Of a DNA stretch of 64,000 bases, positions 49,929 to 59,023 are shown piece by piece. The position numbers and the translations under genes were made by a program. The stretch is from CADEER01 sp965216585 (GTDB lineage: Bacteria > Desulfobacterota > Binatia > HRBIN30 > CADEER01): the NCBI GenBank assembly GCA_965216585.1, contig CBDCGC010000003.1, positions 3,472,001 to 3,536,000 on the forward strand, in the 5' to 3' direction. Each line of letters opens with the position of its first letter. The stretch's first letter is position 1. The notes beneath the pieces are model-generated. The model worked only from the letters and a program-made list of their open reading frames with translations, did not search any database and was not told the origin of the DNA.

Positions 49929-50534
49929 CTATCCACCCGTGCACGGATCGAGGCGCAGGGAGACGGAAGTTTCCCTTGCCTCGCGCGGGTAGAGGCCGAC
50001 TGACGCGGCGGCGCGCGCCACGGCGTACTTCGCGACCTTGAGAGCGTGGATCGCCCTGACGGTCGGGCGGTCTTCGTGCAGCAGCGGGCTCACGCACAGC
50101 GTCTCCCCGCGGCGCAGAAGCTCTACGCGGGATCCGTCCAGCGAGTGCTCGATCGCTTTCCAGCGCGGCATTCCCACCCATGCGCCGTCTTCGCGATCGA
50201 CGATCCACAGGCGCAACTCGGCTGGTCTGCCGGCGCTGTCGGTGGCGTAGAGCGACACCACCTCCTCGAGCTCGGACATGGTGGCGAAGATCCCGGCGAA
50301 GAGCACCACCGGGCTGGCCGCCAGCGCCGGCCACCGGAACCAGCGCGGGGCTGAGGTCCACAGCAGCGCAGCGCCGAGTAGTATTCCTCCCAACCCTCCG
50401 AGCAGATTGGTCCCGCGCGGCATCGCGTAGGCACCGGCGTGAAACAGGCGCACCAAGAATACGGCGATGCCGAGACCGATCAATGTCCAGCCAACCGCAG
50501 TCCGGATCTTTGAAGAGGTGCGTTGCTCGGCCAT
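49929..50534 (-). CDS. Membrane protein with nitroreductase/F420-type barrel, tentative
   Basis: A 201-residue protein with three N-terminal helices (AVGWTLIGLGIAVFLVRLF; NLLGGLGGILLGAALLW; ALAASPVVLFAGIFATM) and a soluble C-terminal part, RPAELRLWIVDREDGAWVGM followed by PRWKAIEHSLDGSRVELLRRG. That part resembles the deazaflavin-dependent nitroreductase family barrel. The cofactor and reaction are unknown. The ATG at 50534 begins directly before the first helix. It is convergent with brnA, with a 40-bp gap, and has no obvious partner. Confidence 0.7.
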   Translation of the reverse strand: MAEQRTSSKIRTAVGWTLIGLGIAVFLVRLFHAGAYAMPRGTNLLGGLGGILLGAALLWTSAPRWFRWPALAASPVVLFAGIFATMSELEEVVSLYATDSAGRPAELRLWIVDREDGAWVGMPRWKAIEHSLDGSRVELLRRGETLCVSPLLHEDRPTVRAIHALKVAKYAVARAAASVGLYPREARETSVSLRLDPCTGG

Positions 50535-50664
50535 CGTGCGTCTCCCGATCCGCAAACTATCTCACCCACAAAGCTAGGTAAGCCTGCGAGCGATCGTTGG
50601 TGCTCGGTGAAGCGCGGGCTCCCGGCTCGAGCACGGGATTGACGGCCACGAGCGTGCGAGCCCT

Positions 50665-50934
50665 TCAGCGAATCGAATCGGTAGCGGAGTGACGCAGTCG
50701 CGCAGCGTAACGTTCGCGTGTCTCAGGGTCGAAATCGTTTCCGTAGAGGCGCAGAAAGAGGGCGGATCTGGCCTCTGCGGTGCGACTTTCAACTCCCTGG
50801 GACTCCAAACTGGCGCGGATCAACATGCGAGCTCCATCGAACATCCGTCCCGCCATCAAGATGCGGTCCTCACCGCTACGCCTCATGAGTAGCTCGCGAT
50901 AGACGATTTCGACCGATGCTGGAGTGTCCTTCAA
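50665..50934 (-). CDS. Small partner protein of a nucleotidyltransferase module
   Basis: An 89-residue, mainly helical protein (VEIVYRELLMRRSGEDRILM, AGRMFDGARMLIRASLE, ARSALFLRLYGNDFDPE). I recognise the pattern from small proteins encoded next to AbiEii-like nucleotidyltransferases but know no assigned function. Its start overlaps the stop of the nucleotidyltransferase gene by 4 bp, so the two form one unit. The likely role is antitoxin or cofactor of that enzyme. Confidence 0.65.
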   Translation of the reverse strand: MKDTPASVEIVYRELLMRRSGEDRILMAGRMFDGARMLIRASLESQGVESRTAEARSALFLRLYGNDFDPETRERYAARLRHSATDSIR

Positions 50935-51476
50935 CGGCGCACCTCAGCGAGGATGTCGGCAACCTCGAGCTGGCCAGCCCAACGGTCGATATACTCCCAA
51001 TCGAGATCGCCCACTGTGGAGATCAAGTTGCGTACGTCGTCTAGCTGGAGCTCGCTTCTCGATGGTTTGGCCCAATCAAGTTTCGACAAGAGTAGATCTT
51101 CGGGCGCAACGATCGAGATCGCTTGGTTGTCTACCTCGATGAACCGGCGCCTTGCAAACTCCGCCAACCGATAGGGCTCGTTCTTTCGAACGACGAAATC
51201 GACTTTTACGATAAGCGTGGAGTGAATGATGTTGAACATCCCCTGGATGCGAACGGCACTGCGAATCGCTTCCTCTTCGCAGAGAAAATCCGCCGAGAAC
51301 AAGGATGACAGTCGGCTGGCTTCGCTTTCAGGGAGTTCTATTACGATGTCGATGTCTCTCGTCATTCTCGGTTGAGCGTAGTAGTTCATCGCCATGGAGC
51401 CGGTCAGCATGTAGGGAATGGACGCGCCATTCAGGCGACTGGATACGATTTTCAGTACCTCGATTTCGTCGCTCAT
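50931..51476 (-). CDS. AbiEii/DUF6036-like nucleotidyltransferase
   Basis: A 181-residue nucleotidyltransferase-fold protein. GASIPYMLTGSMAMNYYAQP and then MTRDIDIVIELP hold the GS...DxD active-site core; the later VAPEDLLLSKLDWAKPSRSE is typical of the AbiEii-like group. Such proteins are toxin-like in two-gene modules; here the partner is the downstream 89-residue gene. In the upstream gap, GTGGCAC (51490-51496) and GTGCCAC (51510-51516) form an inverted repeat with a 13-nt spacer that may be its operator. The rest of that gap (51477-51616) holds no recognised gene. Confidence 0.78.
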   Translation of the reverse strand: MSDEIEVLKIVSSRLNGASIPYMLTGSMAMNYYAQPRMTRDIDIVIELPESEASRLSSLFSADFLCEEEAIRSAVRIQGMFNIIHSTLIVKVDFVVRKNEPYRLAEFARRRFIEVDNQAISIVAPEDLLLSKLDWAKPSRSELQLDDVRNLISTVGDLDWEYIDRWAGQLEVADILAEVRR

Positions 51477-51616
51477 GCTTCATGTGATGGTGGCACGGAT
51501 CTTCGGTTGGTGCCACGTCTGAGTTCCGGCGCAGTACGGATGGGCAGCTTCGCAACCCGGGGGTTTACATTGGCGCAACACATTGGCGGAGATCGCGCTG
51601 GCAAGGCTGGATGACG

Positions 51617-52186
51617 CTACTCGTCGGGAAACGATCTGCGATGCTCATCCACCGCCTGGGCCCAGCGATTCTCGAATCCAAATTGCTCGAGCCAGCCCGT
51701 GATGTAGGGCTCGTCGAGATCTCGGATGGCGTCGATGATCGCGGCGACAGCCTCGTAGTCGTGGGCGCGACCGGCAATCAGCTTGTAGACGATCAAATCC
51801 TCCGGGGTGACGATGCATAGCTCCTGGTCGTCGATGGTCACTTTGCTCGCCCGGGTAATCGCGGAGTGCTCGAACGGTGTGCCGGCGACGAGCAGGTCGA
51901 TGCGCGGTAGTGATTCGTGCTCGAGTCGCAGAGATTCGCGATGACCCCGCCCGGCCTGGGCCCGCCACCCGGCACGGCTGAAGCTTTCCAGAATCTCCGG
52001 GGTCTGGGCCGCGGAAGAGGCGACCGCGAAGTCGACATCTTGTGTCGCGCGCGGTTGGAGACGATAGAGGTTGGCGGCGATTCCGCCGAGCAGTGCGTGC
52101 GGAAGACCTAGTGAAGCCAGTACGCGATGACCCGTCTTGACCGTCTCGACCAGAGGGTTGTCCGGTTCCTTCTGACGTTTCGCCAT
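51617..52186 (-). CDS. Nucleotidyltransferase, toxin-like (partner of an XRE regulator)
   Basis: A 189-residue nucleotidyltransferase-fold protein. LGLPHALLGGIAANLYRLQP and RATQDVDFAV give the active-site block; VTPEDLIVYKLIAGRAHDYEA is the usual late motif and EQFGFENRWAQAVDEHR closes it. It differs from the protein at 50931, so the two are not recent copies. The ATG at 52186 follows the upstream XRE gene stop by 4 bp, and both are in one operon. Type IV/AbiE-like toxin-antitoxin behaviour is inferred from context. Confidence 0.8.
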   Translation of the reverse strand: MAKRQKEPDNPLVETVKTGHRVLASLGLPHALLGGIAANLYRLQPRATQDVDFAVASSAAQTPEILESFSRAGWRAQAGRGHRESLRLEHESLPRIDLLVAGTPFEHSAITRASKVTIDDQELCIVTPEDLIVYKLIAGRAHDYEAVAAIIDAIRDLDEPYITGWLEQFGFENRWAQAVDEHRRSFPDE

Positions 52187-52190
52187 GTCT

Positions 52191-52598
52191 TCATCCGATA
52201 CGCGCGCGGTCGATGAAGTTGCTCTGTTGCTCCAGAATCTCACCCAGTTCGCGCAGGCGAGTGCGCGGATCGACTGGGAAACGCGCCGGTCTCGGAGCCG
52301 TTTGTTGCAGGACTTTGCGCCGCAAGAGGCGAATGGCCTCAGCGGGACCGACGATTCGAATCAACTCTGCCAGTCTCGAAGTCTCGCTCTCGTCGGAGAT
52401 CTGAACCTTGGCAGTGCGTGTCGTGCCTCGGGCGAAGAGAGTGCGCACTTGCTCCGCCGTGCGCCCGCGTGGCCGTGAGCGACCGCGCTCCCATCGCGAC
52501 ACGGTCATCGGGTCTACTCCAAGGTAGTTCGCCAGTTCGCGTTGGCTCAGTCCGAGTCTCTTGCGCTCCGCTGCAATACTCGATGTTCCAGGCTCCAT
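52191..52598 (-). CDS. XRE-family transcriptional regulator
   Basis: A 135-residue protein. The helix-turn-helix RKRLGLSQRELANYLGVDPM followed by TVSRWERGRSRP (12-44) is a classic XRE domain. The remaining half, ESETSRLAELIRIVGPAEAI and DPRTRLRELGEILEQQSNFI, is helical and of unknown role, perhaps contacting the nucleotidyltransferase. It is the first gene of the operon with the gene at 51617. The direct repeat at 52613-52634, just upstream of its start, is a candidate operator. Confidence 0.85.
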   Translation of the reverse strand: MEPGTSSIAAERKRLGLSQRELANYLGVDPMTVSRWERGRSRPRGRTAEQVRTLFARGTTRTAKVQISDESETSRLAELIRIVGPAEAIRLLRRKVLQQTAPRPARFPVDPRTRLRELGEILEQQSNFIDRARIG

Positions 52599-52612
52599 AG
52601 ACCTGAAACTAC

Positions 52613-52634
52613 CAAATGTCTAGGCAAATATCTA
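52613..52634. promoter_or_regulatory. 10-bp direct repeat in front of the XRE gene
   Basis: CAAATGTCTA (52613-52622) and CAAATATCTA (52625-52634) differ in one base and are spaced 12 bp apart. They lie 15 bp upstream of the XRE start at 52598, in an AT-rich patch between that gene and the MOSC gene stop. The layout suits tandem binding of an XRE dimer or the -35/-10 region. Confidence 0.55.
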
Positions 52635-53192
52635 AACGTTTTGTTTTGTGATGGTGTCACCGGTGTGGATGGCGCCGGGGCGCACGACCTTGGCGCAGAT
52701 GCCGCGCAGGTTGAGCTCGCGGCCGGTGGGGGAGTTGACGAACTTCATGGCGTCGGCGCCGAAGCGGGTGACGAACTTGCTGCAGCCGGTGTGGGGCTCG
52801 GCGGTGACTTCGATGACGGCATCGCCGATGGCCAGACGTGTCCCCGGTGGCAGATTGGCGCCGCTCAGGTCGAGATCGACGTAGAGCTGGTCACCGGCCA
52901 GGGCCCAGCGGTCGTCGCTTTGCGCCACCAGGGCGGCGGCGCGGGCGTTCATGACGTTGACCTGCATGTCCGGATGAGCGGCGCCGTCGGGCGACTTGTA
53001 GAAACCCTTGGCTTTCCAGTTGTCGCCGACCAGGCCGACCTCGGTGTCGAGCTCGCCGCTCTCCAGGACTTCCCTCTCATCGGTGAGCGGCCGGCGCACG
53101 ATGAGGCGCAGAACGCCGTTGTCTTTCGGCGAGGCGCGGATTTCGTCGAGTCCTGCTTCCAGCTCGCTCATCGTCAGGTGTTTCACGCCCAT
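52632..53192 (-). CDS. MOSC-domain protein
   Basis: A 186-residue MOSC-domain protein, a fold that handles sulfur and molybdenum cofactor chemistry or detoxifies N-hydroxylated bases. GTRLAIGDAVIEVTAEPHTG and CSKFVTRFG carry the conserved Cys of the family; GICAKVVRPGAIHTGDTI closes the domain. The start at 53192 has GGAGG a few bases upstream. It lies 78 bp after the oligopeptide permease operon and may be transcribed with it, though no functional link is evident. Confidence 0.85.
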   Translation of the reverse strand: MGVKHLTMSELEAGLDEIRASPKDNGVLRLIVRRPLTDEREVLESGELDTEVGLVGDNWKAKGFYKSPDGAAHPDMQVNVMNARAAALVAQSDDRWALAGDQLYVDLDLSGANLPPGTRLAIGDAVIEVTAEPHTGCSKFVTRFGADAMKFVNSPTGRELNLRGICAKVVRPGAIHTGDTITKQNV

Positions 53193-53270
53193 GGTCGCCT
53201 CCGTATCGACTGGTGTTTGTAGCAAAGTGTCGGTCGCGAATCGAAGAGGACGTCGCCACGACCGTCGGAT

Positions 53271-54140
53271 CTACAATCGCGGATCGAGCGCGTCGCGCAG
53301 TGCGTCGCCGACGGTGTTGAGGGCGTAGATGATGGCGAACATAGCCACGGTGACGCTGGCCAGCGGCCACCAGATCCCTTGTGCGAGCTCGCCGGTGGCG
53401 TCCTGGATCATCGTGCCCCAACTGTCGCCGTTCTGAATGCCGACCCCGAGAAAGGTGAGGATCACCTCGGACTTGATGGCGCTGAGAACCATCAACGAAG
53501 CGGTGACGACCGGAATGTGCATGACGTTGGGCAGGATGTGGCGCGAGATGATTCTCGAATTGCTGGCGCCGAGCAGGCGCGCTGCGAGAACGTACTCGCG
53601 CTCTTTGTGTTTGATGACCTCGCCGCGAACGAGGCGGCAGAGCCCCACCCAGCCGACCAGTCCGAGCGCGAGGCAGACCGAGGCGAGTCCTTTGCCGAGC
53701 ACGTAGGAGATGCCGATGATGAGCAGAATCGACGGAATCGAAGTGATCACCGAGTAGAGCCAGACGACCAGGGCGTCGATCTTGCCGCCGTAGTAGCCGG
53801 CGATGGCACCGAGGACGACGCCGATGGGAATGGAGATGGCGGTGACGACGAAGCCGATGATCATGGCGGTCTTGGTGCCGACCAGGATCTTGAAGAGTAC
53901 CGACCTGCCGAAGATGTCGGTGCCGAGAAGCTTGGCCAGCGCCAGCGAAGGCGGCTCGTAGGATCCGCCGACGCGTTCCTGAAAATCGGGCAGCGCGCCG
54001 AGTACGCCGCCCATGGCGACGACGATGTACAGCGCGATGAGGGCGGCGCAGTGTGAAACCAGCTTGCTCTGCCGTAGCTTGTCGAGGACCCCATGCGCGG
54101 ATCCCGCCTCCTCACCGTGCGGGCTGGCGATCGCGTTCAT
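53271..54140 (-). CDS. oppC: Oligopeptide ABC transporter permease (OppC/DppC)
   Basis: A 289-residue inner-membrane permease with six helices. The N-terminal LAKLLGTDIFGRSVLFKILV and GTKTAMIIGFVVTAISIPIG, and the EAA-loop LVRGEVIKHKEREYVLAARL with GASNSRIISRHILPNVMHI are standard for OppC/DppC. It ends TVGDALRDALDPRL. The ATG at 54140 overlaps the oppB stop by 4 bp; the longer reading is an out-of-frame artefact of oppB. It is the last gene of oppD-oppF-oppA-oppB-oppC. Confidence 0.92.
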   Translation of the reverse strand: MNAIASPHGEEAGSAHGVLDKLRQSKLVSHCAALIALYIVVAMGGVLGALPDFQERVGGSYEPPSLALAKLLGTDIFGRSVLFKILVGTKTAMIIGFVVTAISIPIGVVLGAIAGYYGGKIDALVVWLYSVITSIPSILLIIGISYVLGKGLASVCLALGLVGWVGLCRLVRGEVIKHKEREYVLAARLLGASNSRIISRHILPNVMHIPVVTASLMVLSAIKSEVILTFLGVGIQNGDSWGTMIQDATGELAQGIWWPLASVTVAMFAIIYALNTVGDALRDALDPRL

Positions 54141-55069
54141 GACAACTTCACGCGCGGATCGACGACTGCGTAGAGCAGATCGGTGAGAAGGTTGAAGATC
54201 GAATAGGCGATGGCGATGAGCACGGTGAGGCTCATGAGGATCGGCCGATCGCCGGTGTTGACGGCGTTGATCAATACGTCGCCGATGCCGGGGATGCTGA
54301 AGAACCGCTCCATCAAGAACGCACCCAGCACGAGAAAGGGTACCGAAGTCACCCAGTGTGTGAGGACGGGGATCATCGCGTTTCTCAACACGTGGACGAA
54401 AAGCACCCGCTTCTCGCTGGCGCCTTTGGCGAATGCGGTGCGTACGTAGTCGGCCTTGGTCTCGTCGAGAAAGACGGTGCGCAAGACGCGGATGTCGGGC
54501 CCGGCGGAAACGACGACGATGATGATCCAGGGCAGGACGAGGTAGGGCAAGGAGGCGAGGCCGCGCTCGTAGCCGCTGATCGGAAACCAATCGAGCTCGA
54601 AGGCGAAAACGAATTGGAAGACGATGATGTAGACGAGATAGGAAATACTCATCGAGGCGACGAAGAGCGCAGTCGCGCCGCGGTCGAGCCAAGTGCCGCG
54701 GTAGTAGGCGACGAGCAGTGCGACGGCGATTCCGAGGGCGATGCCGATGATGAACGGCGGCACGGTCAGGGAGAGCGAGACGAGGGCACCGCGGCGGAAG
54801 ATGTCGGCGAGTGGCTCGCCGGTGTTGTAGGAAACTCCCAGATCGAGCGTGACGATGCGGCGCAAGAAGTCGAGCAGTTGTATCGGTAGAGGTTGATCGA
54901 GACCCCACTGCTTGCGCAGGTTGGCGATTGATTCCGCCGTTGCGTGTGGGCCGAGGGCGTTGCGAACGGGATCCTCGCCGACGGCTGAAAAGAGCAGGAA
55001 GACGAGTACCGCGGCACCGAGAACGGTGGGGATCATGTAGAGCAGGCGGCGGCAGACGTAGGCGATCAC
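54137..55069 (-). CDS. oppB: Oligopeptide ABC transporter permease (OppB/DppB)
   Basis: A 310-residue permease. RRLLYMIPTVLGAAVLVFLL (first helix), the EAA-like loop DETKADYVRTAFAKGASEKR with VLFVHVLRNAMIPVLTHW, and FFSIPGIGDVLINAV near the end are all typical of OppB/DppB. With OppC it forms the membrane channel. Its ATG overlaps the binding-protein stop by 4 bp, so the whole unit is translationally coupled. Confidence 0.92.
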   Translation of the reverse strand: MIAYVCRRLLYMIPTVLGAAVLVFLLFSAVGEDPVRNALGPHATAESIANLRKQWGLDQPLPIQLLDFLRRIVTLDLGVSYNTGEPLADIFRRGALVSLSLTVPPFIIGIALGIAVALLVAYYRGTWLDRGATALFVASMSISYLVYIIVFQFVFAFELDWFPISGYERGLASLPYLVLPWIIIVVVSAGPDIRVLRTVFLDETKADYVRTAFAKGASEKRVLFVHVLRNAMIPVLTHWVTSVPFLVLGAFLMERFFSIPGIGDVLINAVNTGDRPILMSLTVLIAIAYSIFNLLTDLLYAVVDPRVKLS

Positions 55070-56853
55070 GACTCGTTTCCGATCTGCAGATTGAGGAACT
55101 TGTAGGGCGCATCATTCATCATGTGAGCGGTGACGTTGCGCAACCGCTTTTGGTGGATGCCGAAGGCCAAGCGGTTGTAGCGCAGGATGACCGGAACTTC
55201 CTCGCGGACGATCTCGGCCATTTGTGCGAGCTTGGCGAACCGCGCGGGGCCGTTGGCCATGAAACGGATCTCCTCATAGAGCCGGTCGTAGGTGGGGTGA
55301 GCGAACGATCCGATGTTGGGGCCGGGCGGCTGGTTCTTGCCGTAGAGGAGTTGGTAGAAGTTCTCTGCGTCCGGGTAGTCGGCAAACCAACCGGAAATCG
55401 CGACTTGGAAATTGCCCGACTCGATGCGCTTGAGATAGGCGGTGAAGGTGTGAAAGCGCGCCGTCGTCTCGATGCCGACCATGGCCAGTTGGTGGCGGAT
55501 GAATTCGAAACTCTGGCGCGTTTCCTTTGTCGTCGAACGCAAATCGAATTCGATGACGGGTAGATCCTCGCCGCCGGGGTAGCCTGCTTCGACGAGCTTG
55601 GCGCGCGCCTTGTCCGGGTCGTGCTCGTAGTAGTCGACGTCGATGTCGCGTTCACTCCCGGCAATCGGGTGCGGGACGATCGTTTTCAGTGGTTCGGCGC
55701 GTCCGTTGAGCATGATTTTGATCAGCTCTTCGACATCGAGGGCCCATGCAATGGCCTGACGCAGGGCTTTGTTGCCTCCCAGCAATGGGTCCTTGCTGTT
55801 GAAGGCGATGTACTCGCAGGTGAGGGCTTCTTCGGAGTACATCTCGAAATACTCGTCGTAGGGTCGTTTGAGGTGGAAGTTGCCGTCGTCGTCGCGCCGC
55901 ACCATCTTGATGAAATTGTCGCGGTCGACGCCGTGCAGATCGAGCCTTCCCTTGCGGAAGCGCAGCATCGCCGGCTGCGATTCTTCGATCAGCGGCAGGT
56001 GGAGCTCGTCGACCAGTGGCAAGGCCGTTCCCGCATCGTTCACCAGCCCGCGTTCGACGTCGCCCGGCTCGCCTTCACTCGGATAGCGCCCGTGGTAGTG
56101 CGGATTCTTGACGAGCTCGAGTGTGCCGCGCCGGTCATTGACCTCGAGGATGAAGGGGCCGGTTCCGACCGGATGAGAGGCGAAGTCGGTGCCGTAGTGA
56201 TCGACCGCCTCGCGCGCGACGATCGACATCGGGGACGCCGCGAAAGGGTAGAGGGCAAGGGGGTTGTCGCCGGTGAAGCGCACGTCGATGGTGTAGTCGT
56301 CGATCTTCTGCAATCCGCTGACGTCGAACGAGTCGTAGTCCATGCCCGGGCCGTGCCGGGCGGTCGCCTCGCGAAACGCGTCGAGACCGTCGATGACGCC
56401 GCGCACCAGGACGTAGCTCTTGGTGTTCACGTTGGCATCGGCAAAGCGCTTGATCGAGTAGATGACGTCGTCGCTGACGAGTCCGCGACCGTTGCCGCCG
56501 GCGAAGGCCACGTCGTCGATGAAGTGGACGTCGCGGCGCAGGTGGAAGCGATAGGTGGCGCCGCCGTCCAACTTTTCTGGCATGCGGTCGAGGAGATTTG
56601 GCACGAGCTCGTAGGGGCGTTTGAGATAGTGATACTCGAGTAGGGTGTCGTAGACGTTGGTGACGATTTCGGCCGACGCAGAGTCGAATTGAGCGGCTGG
56701 ATCGAGCGACTTGTATTCGGTGCGTCGGGCGACGCGAAGGATCTTGCGGTCGCCGTCTCCGTCGCCTGGGTTGGGTGCACCGGCGCCGGTGCAGGCCCAG
56801 GCTAGTGACGACGCCAGCAGCAGGCCACTCGCAAGTGATGCGGACCTTCTCAT
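55066..56853 (-). CDS. oppA: Family 5 extracellular solute-binding lipoprotein of the peptide importer
   Basis: A 595-residue substrate-binding lipoprotein. The lipobox SSLAWACTG ends in C21. ILRVARRTEYKSLDPAAQFD, TYRFHLRRDVHFIDDVAF, VGTGPFILEVNDRRGTLELV, KNPHYHGRYPSEG, and ALRQAIAWALDVEELIKIML are standard SBP_bac_5 segments. It delivers peptides (or other compounds; nickel and glycosides are also carried by this family) to the permease. It sits between oppF and oppB rather than first, which is a less common order. Confidence 0.92.
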   Translation of the reverse strand: MRRSASLASGLLLASSLAWACTGAGAPNPGDGDGDRKILRVARRTEYKSLDPAAQFDSASAEIVTNVYDTLLEYHYLKRPYELVPNLLDRMPEKLDGGATYRFHLRRDVHFIDDVAFAGGNGRGLVSDDVIYSIKRFADANVNTKSYVLVRGVIDGLDAFREATARHGPGMDYDSFDVSGLQKIDDYTIDVRFTGDNPLALYPFAASPMSIVAREAVDHYGTDFASHPVGTGPFILEVNDRRGTLELVKNPHYHGRYPSEGEPGDVERGLVNDAGTALPLVDELHLPLIEESQPAMLRFRKGRLDLHGVDRDNFIKMVRRDDDGNFHLKRPYDEYFEMYSEEALTCEYIAFNSKDPLLGGNKALRQAIAWALDVEELIKIMLNGRAEPLKTIVPHPIAGSERDIDVDYYEHDPDKARAKLVEAGYPGGEDLPVIEFDLRSTTKETRQSFEFIRHQLAMVGIETTARFHTFTAYLKRIESGNFQVAISGWFADYPDAENFYQLLYGKNQPPGPNIGSFAHPTYDRLYEEIRFMANGPARFAKLAQMAEIVREEVPVILRYNRLAFGIHQKRLRNVTAHMMNDAPYKFLNLQIGNES

Positions 56854-57845
56854 TGAGAACCAGTGCCGTCGATTTCATCGGCGAGGTGGCAGGCCACCAG
56901 ATGACCGTTGTCCTCAGGGCGCGCCTCGAGCGTCGGAGTCGATGATTGACAGAGATCCGTAGCGTGCGGGCAGCGCAGGTGAAAGGCGCAGCCGCTCGGT
57001 GGCTTGGCCGGACTTGGCATCTCGCCAGAAAGAGTTTGTCCGAGCTTGTCTGTCGTCGAGCGCAGAGTGGGGTTGGCCGACAAGAGCGCCCGCGTATACG
57101 GGTGGCGCGGCCTGGCGTGAATCGCCGCGGCGCTGGCCAGCTCGACGAAGCGCCCGAGATACATGACTGCGATCCGATCGGAGACGTATTTCACCACCGT
57201 GAGGTCGTGAGAAATGAAGATGTAGGTCAGCGACAGGCGCGATTGTAGGTCGACGAGCAGATTGAGAATCTGCGATTGGATGGAGACGTCGAGGGCGGAA
57301 ACGGGTTCGTCGGCGATGATCAGGTCCGGTTCGAGGACGAGCGCGCGCGCGATGCCAACGCGTTGGCGTTGCCCGCCGCTGAGCTGGTGCGGGAGTTTGT
57401 TTCCGTCGCTGCTGCGCAAGCCGACCATCTCGAGCAGCGCATCGACCTTGTGCTGGCGCTGCTGCCGGTCGGACATGCCGTGGATGATCAATGGCTCTTG
57501 TAGAGTCGTGGCGACCGTCATGCGCCCGTTGAGCGACGCGTAGGGGTCCTGGAAGACGATTTGTGCCGTGCGGCGCACGGGTTTGAGCTGGATCTCGTCG
57601 AGGCCGGCAAGCTCTTGGCCGGCGAGGCGGATCGAGCCACTGGTCGGCCGGTAGAGCCGCACGATGGTGCGCGCCAGCGTCGTCTTGCCACTGCCCGATT
57701 CGCCGACGACGCCCAGGGTTTCACCGCGCCGGAGCGAGAACGTGACATCGCTCAGCGCGCGAATGCTGCCGCTGCGGCGCTTCCACACTCCACTGCGCAG
57801 CGGAAAGCTCATGCCGAGATTGCGCACTTCGAGCAGTGGCGTCAT
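56850..57845 (-). CDS. oppF: Oligopeptide ABC transporter ATPase (OppF/DppF)
   Basis: A 331-residue ATPase. Walker A GESGSGKTTLARTIV, the Q-loop in RRTAQIVFQDPYASL, signature PHQLSGGQRQRVGIARAL, Walker B LEPDLIIADEPVSALD and the switch SHDLTVVKYVSD are complete. The C-terminal oligopeptide-type zinc/iron region CAFHLRCPHATDLC is also present. It pairs with OppD. The start overlaps the oppD stop by 4 bp. Confidence 0.93.
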   Translation of the reverse strand: MTPLLEVRNLGMSFPLRSGVWKRRSGSIRALSDVTFSLRRGETLGVVGESGSGKTTLARTIVRLYRPTSGSIRLAGQELAGLDEIQLKPVRRTAQIVFQDPYASLNGRMTVATTLQEPLIIHGMSDRQQRQHKVDALLEMVGLRSSDGNKLPHQLSGGQRQRVGIARALVLEPDLIIADEPVSALDVSIQSQILNLLVDLQSRLSLTYIFISHDLTVVKYVSDRIAVMYLGRFVELASAAAIHARPRHPYTRALLSANPTLRSTTDKLGQTLSGEMPSPAKPPSGCAFHLRCPHATDLCQSSTPTLEARPEDNGHLVACHLADEIDGTGSQ

Positions 57846-58846
57846 GTCGCCGCGCTCGCAGCACCGCCGATGCGGCCGGATACGAGGTGACAGGCCGCCT
57901 GTTGGCCCGATTTACAGACGGTAAACGTCGGGTTTTCGTGGCGGCACAGATCTTCGGCAGCATCACAGCGGGGGTGAAATCGACACCCGAGTGGCATGGC
58001 GTGCAGAGCGGGAACCAGGCCGTCGATGCTCGCCAGTGGGCGTGAGCGGTCGTCGTCGAGAGTGGGGATCGATGCGAGTAGAGCCCGCGTGTATGGGTGT
58101 TGTGGATTGGACAGGACGAGCTCGGAATCGCCTTGCTCGACGATGCGACCGGCGTACATGATGGCGATGTCGTGAGCGAACTCGCGGACGACTGCCAGAT
58201 CGTGGGTGATGAGGAGGATCGACGTTCCCGACTTCGCCTGCATGGCCGCCATGAGATCGAGAATCTGCGCCTGAATCGTGACATCGAGGGCGGTCGTCGG
58301 CTCGTCGGCGATCAGGACCTCGGGCTCGCAGGCCAACGCCATGGCGATCATGGCTCGCTGCAACATGCCCCCCGAGTACTGGAAGGGGTATTCGGCGGCG
58401 CGTCGTTCGGCGTCGGCGATCCCGACTCGGTCGAGCATGGCGATTGCCGCGCGCTGTGCCCGAGTCTTGCCGAAGTTTCGATGGATGCGAAGCACCTCGG
58501 CTATTTGCCAACCAATCGTCAGCACGGGGTTCATCGCCGTCATCGGTTCTTGGAAAATCATCGAAATGCGATTGCCACGCACCTGGCGCATTTGATCGGC
58601 TGGGAGTGCCAGCAGGTCGGTGCCATCGAGGTGAATTTCGCCGCTCGCGATCGTCGCGAGGTCTTTCGGTAGCAGTCGCATGATGGAAAGCGCCGTGACA
58701 CTCTTGCCACAGCCCGACTCGCCGACCAGGGCAAGGGTGTGGCCGCGCCGCAGCGTGAGGTCGACACCGTCGACGGCGCGCAGCAAACCTCGGTCGCTGT
58801 GAAAACCTGTGACGAGCTGGCGAAGTTCGAGGATGGCGTCGTACAT
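57842..58846 (-). CDS. oppD: Oligopeptide ABC transporter ATPase (OppD/DppD)
   Basis: A 334-residue ATPase. Walker A GESGCGKSVTALSIM, NRISMIFQEPMTAMNPVLTI, signature YSGGMLQRAMIAMALACEP, Walker B VLIADEPTTALDVT and switch THDLAVVREFAHD are present; the tail has CRFHPRCDAAEDLC. The ATG at 58846 is chosen for GGAAGG 5 bp upstream. It is the first gene of the importer operon. The gap 58847-59023 to the divergent DsbA-like gene has no recognised regulator site. Confidence 0.93.
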   Translation of the reverse strand: MYDAILELRQLVTGFHSDRGLLRAVDGVDLTLRRGHTLALVGESGCGKSVTALSIMRLLPKDLATIASGEIHLDGTDLLALPADQMRQVRGNRISMIFQEPMTAMNPVLTIGWQIAEVLRIHRNFGKTRAQRAAIAMLDRVGIADAERRAAEYPFQYSGGMLQRAMIAMALACEPEVLIADEPTTALDVTIQAQILDLMAAMQAKSGTSILLITHDLAVVREFAHDIAIMYAGRIVEQGDSELVLSNPQHPYTRALLASIPTLDDDRSRPLASIDGLVPALHAMPLGCRFHPRCDAAEDLCRHENPTFTVCKSGQQAACHLVSGRIGGAASAAT

Positions 58847-59023
58847 GCAGGCCTTCCAGAGCACAGTGGCGAATCAACAGGCAAGGTGCTGGCGAAAGCA
58901 CTGTTTCCTACCACCCCCCGTTTGCGTCCCCCCAGGCACTCGCGTATCTCTTTGGGCTGACGTCCTCCACGGGAGGCTCCTCATTCAAGACGGCCGAGCC
59001 GTCAGCGACGAAGGGATGATCCT

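Noticed and set aside
53271..55115. A 614-codon reading of oppC with a long Arg/His-rich N-terminus
   Set aside because: The extra part is out-of-frame oppB; the true oppC start is 54140 with a 4-bp overlap.
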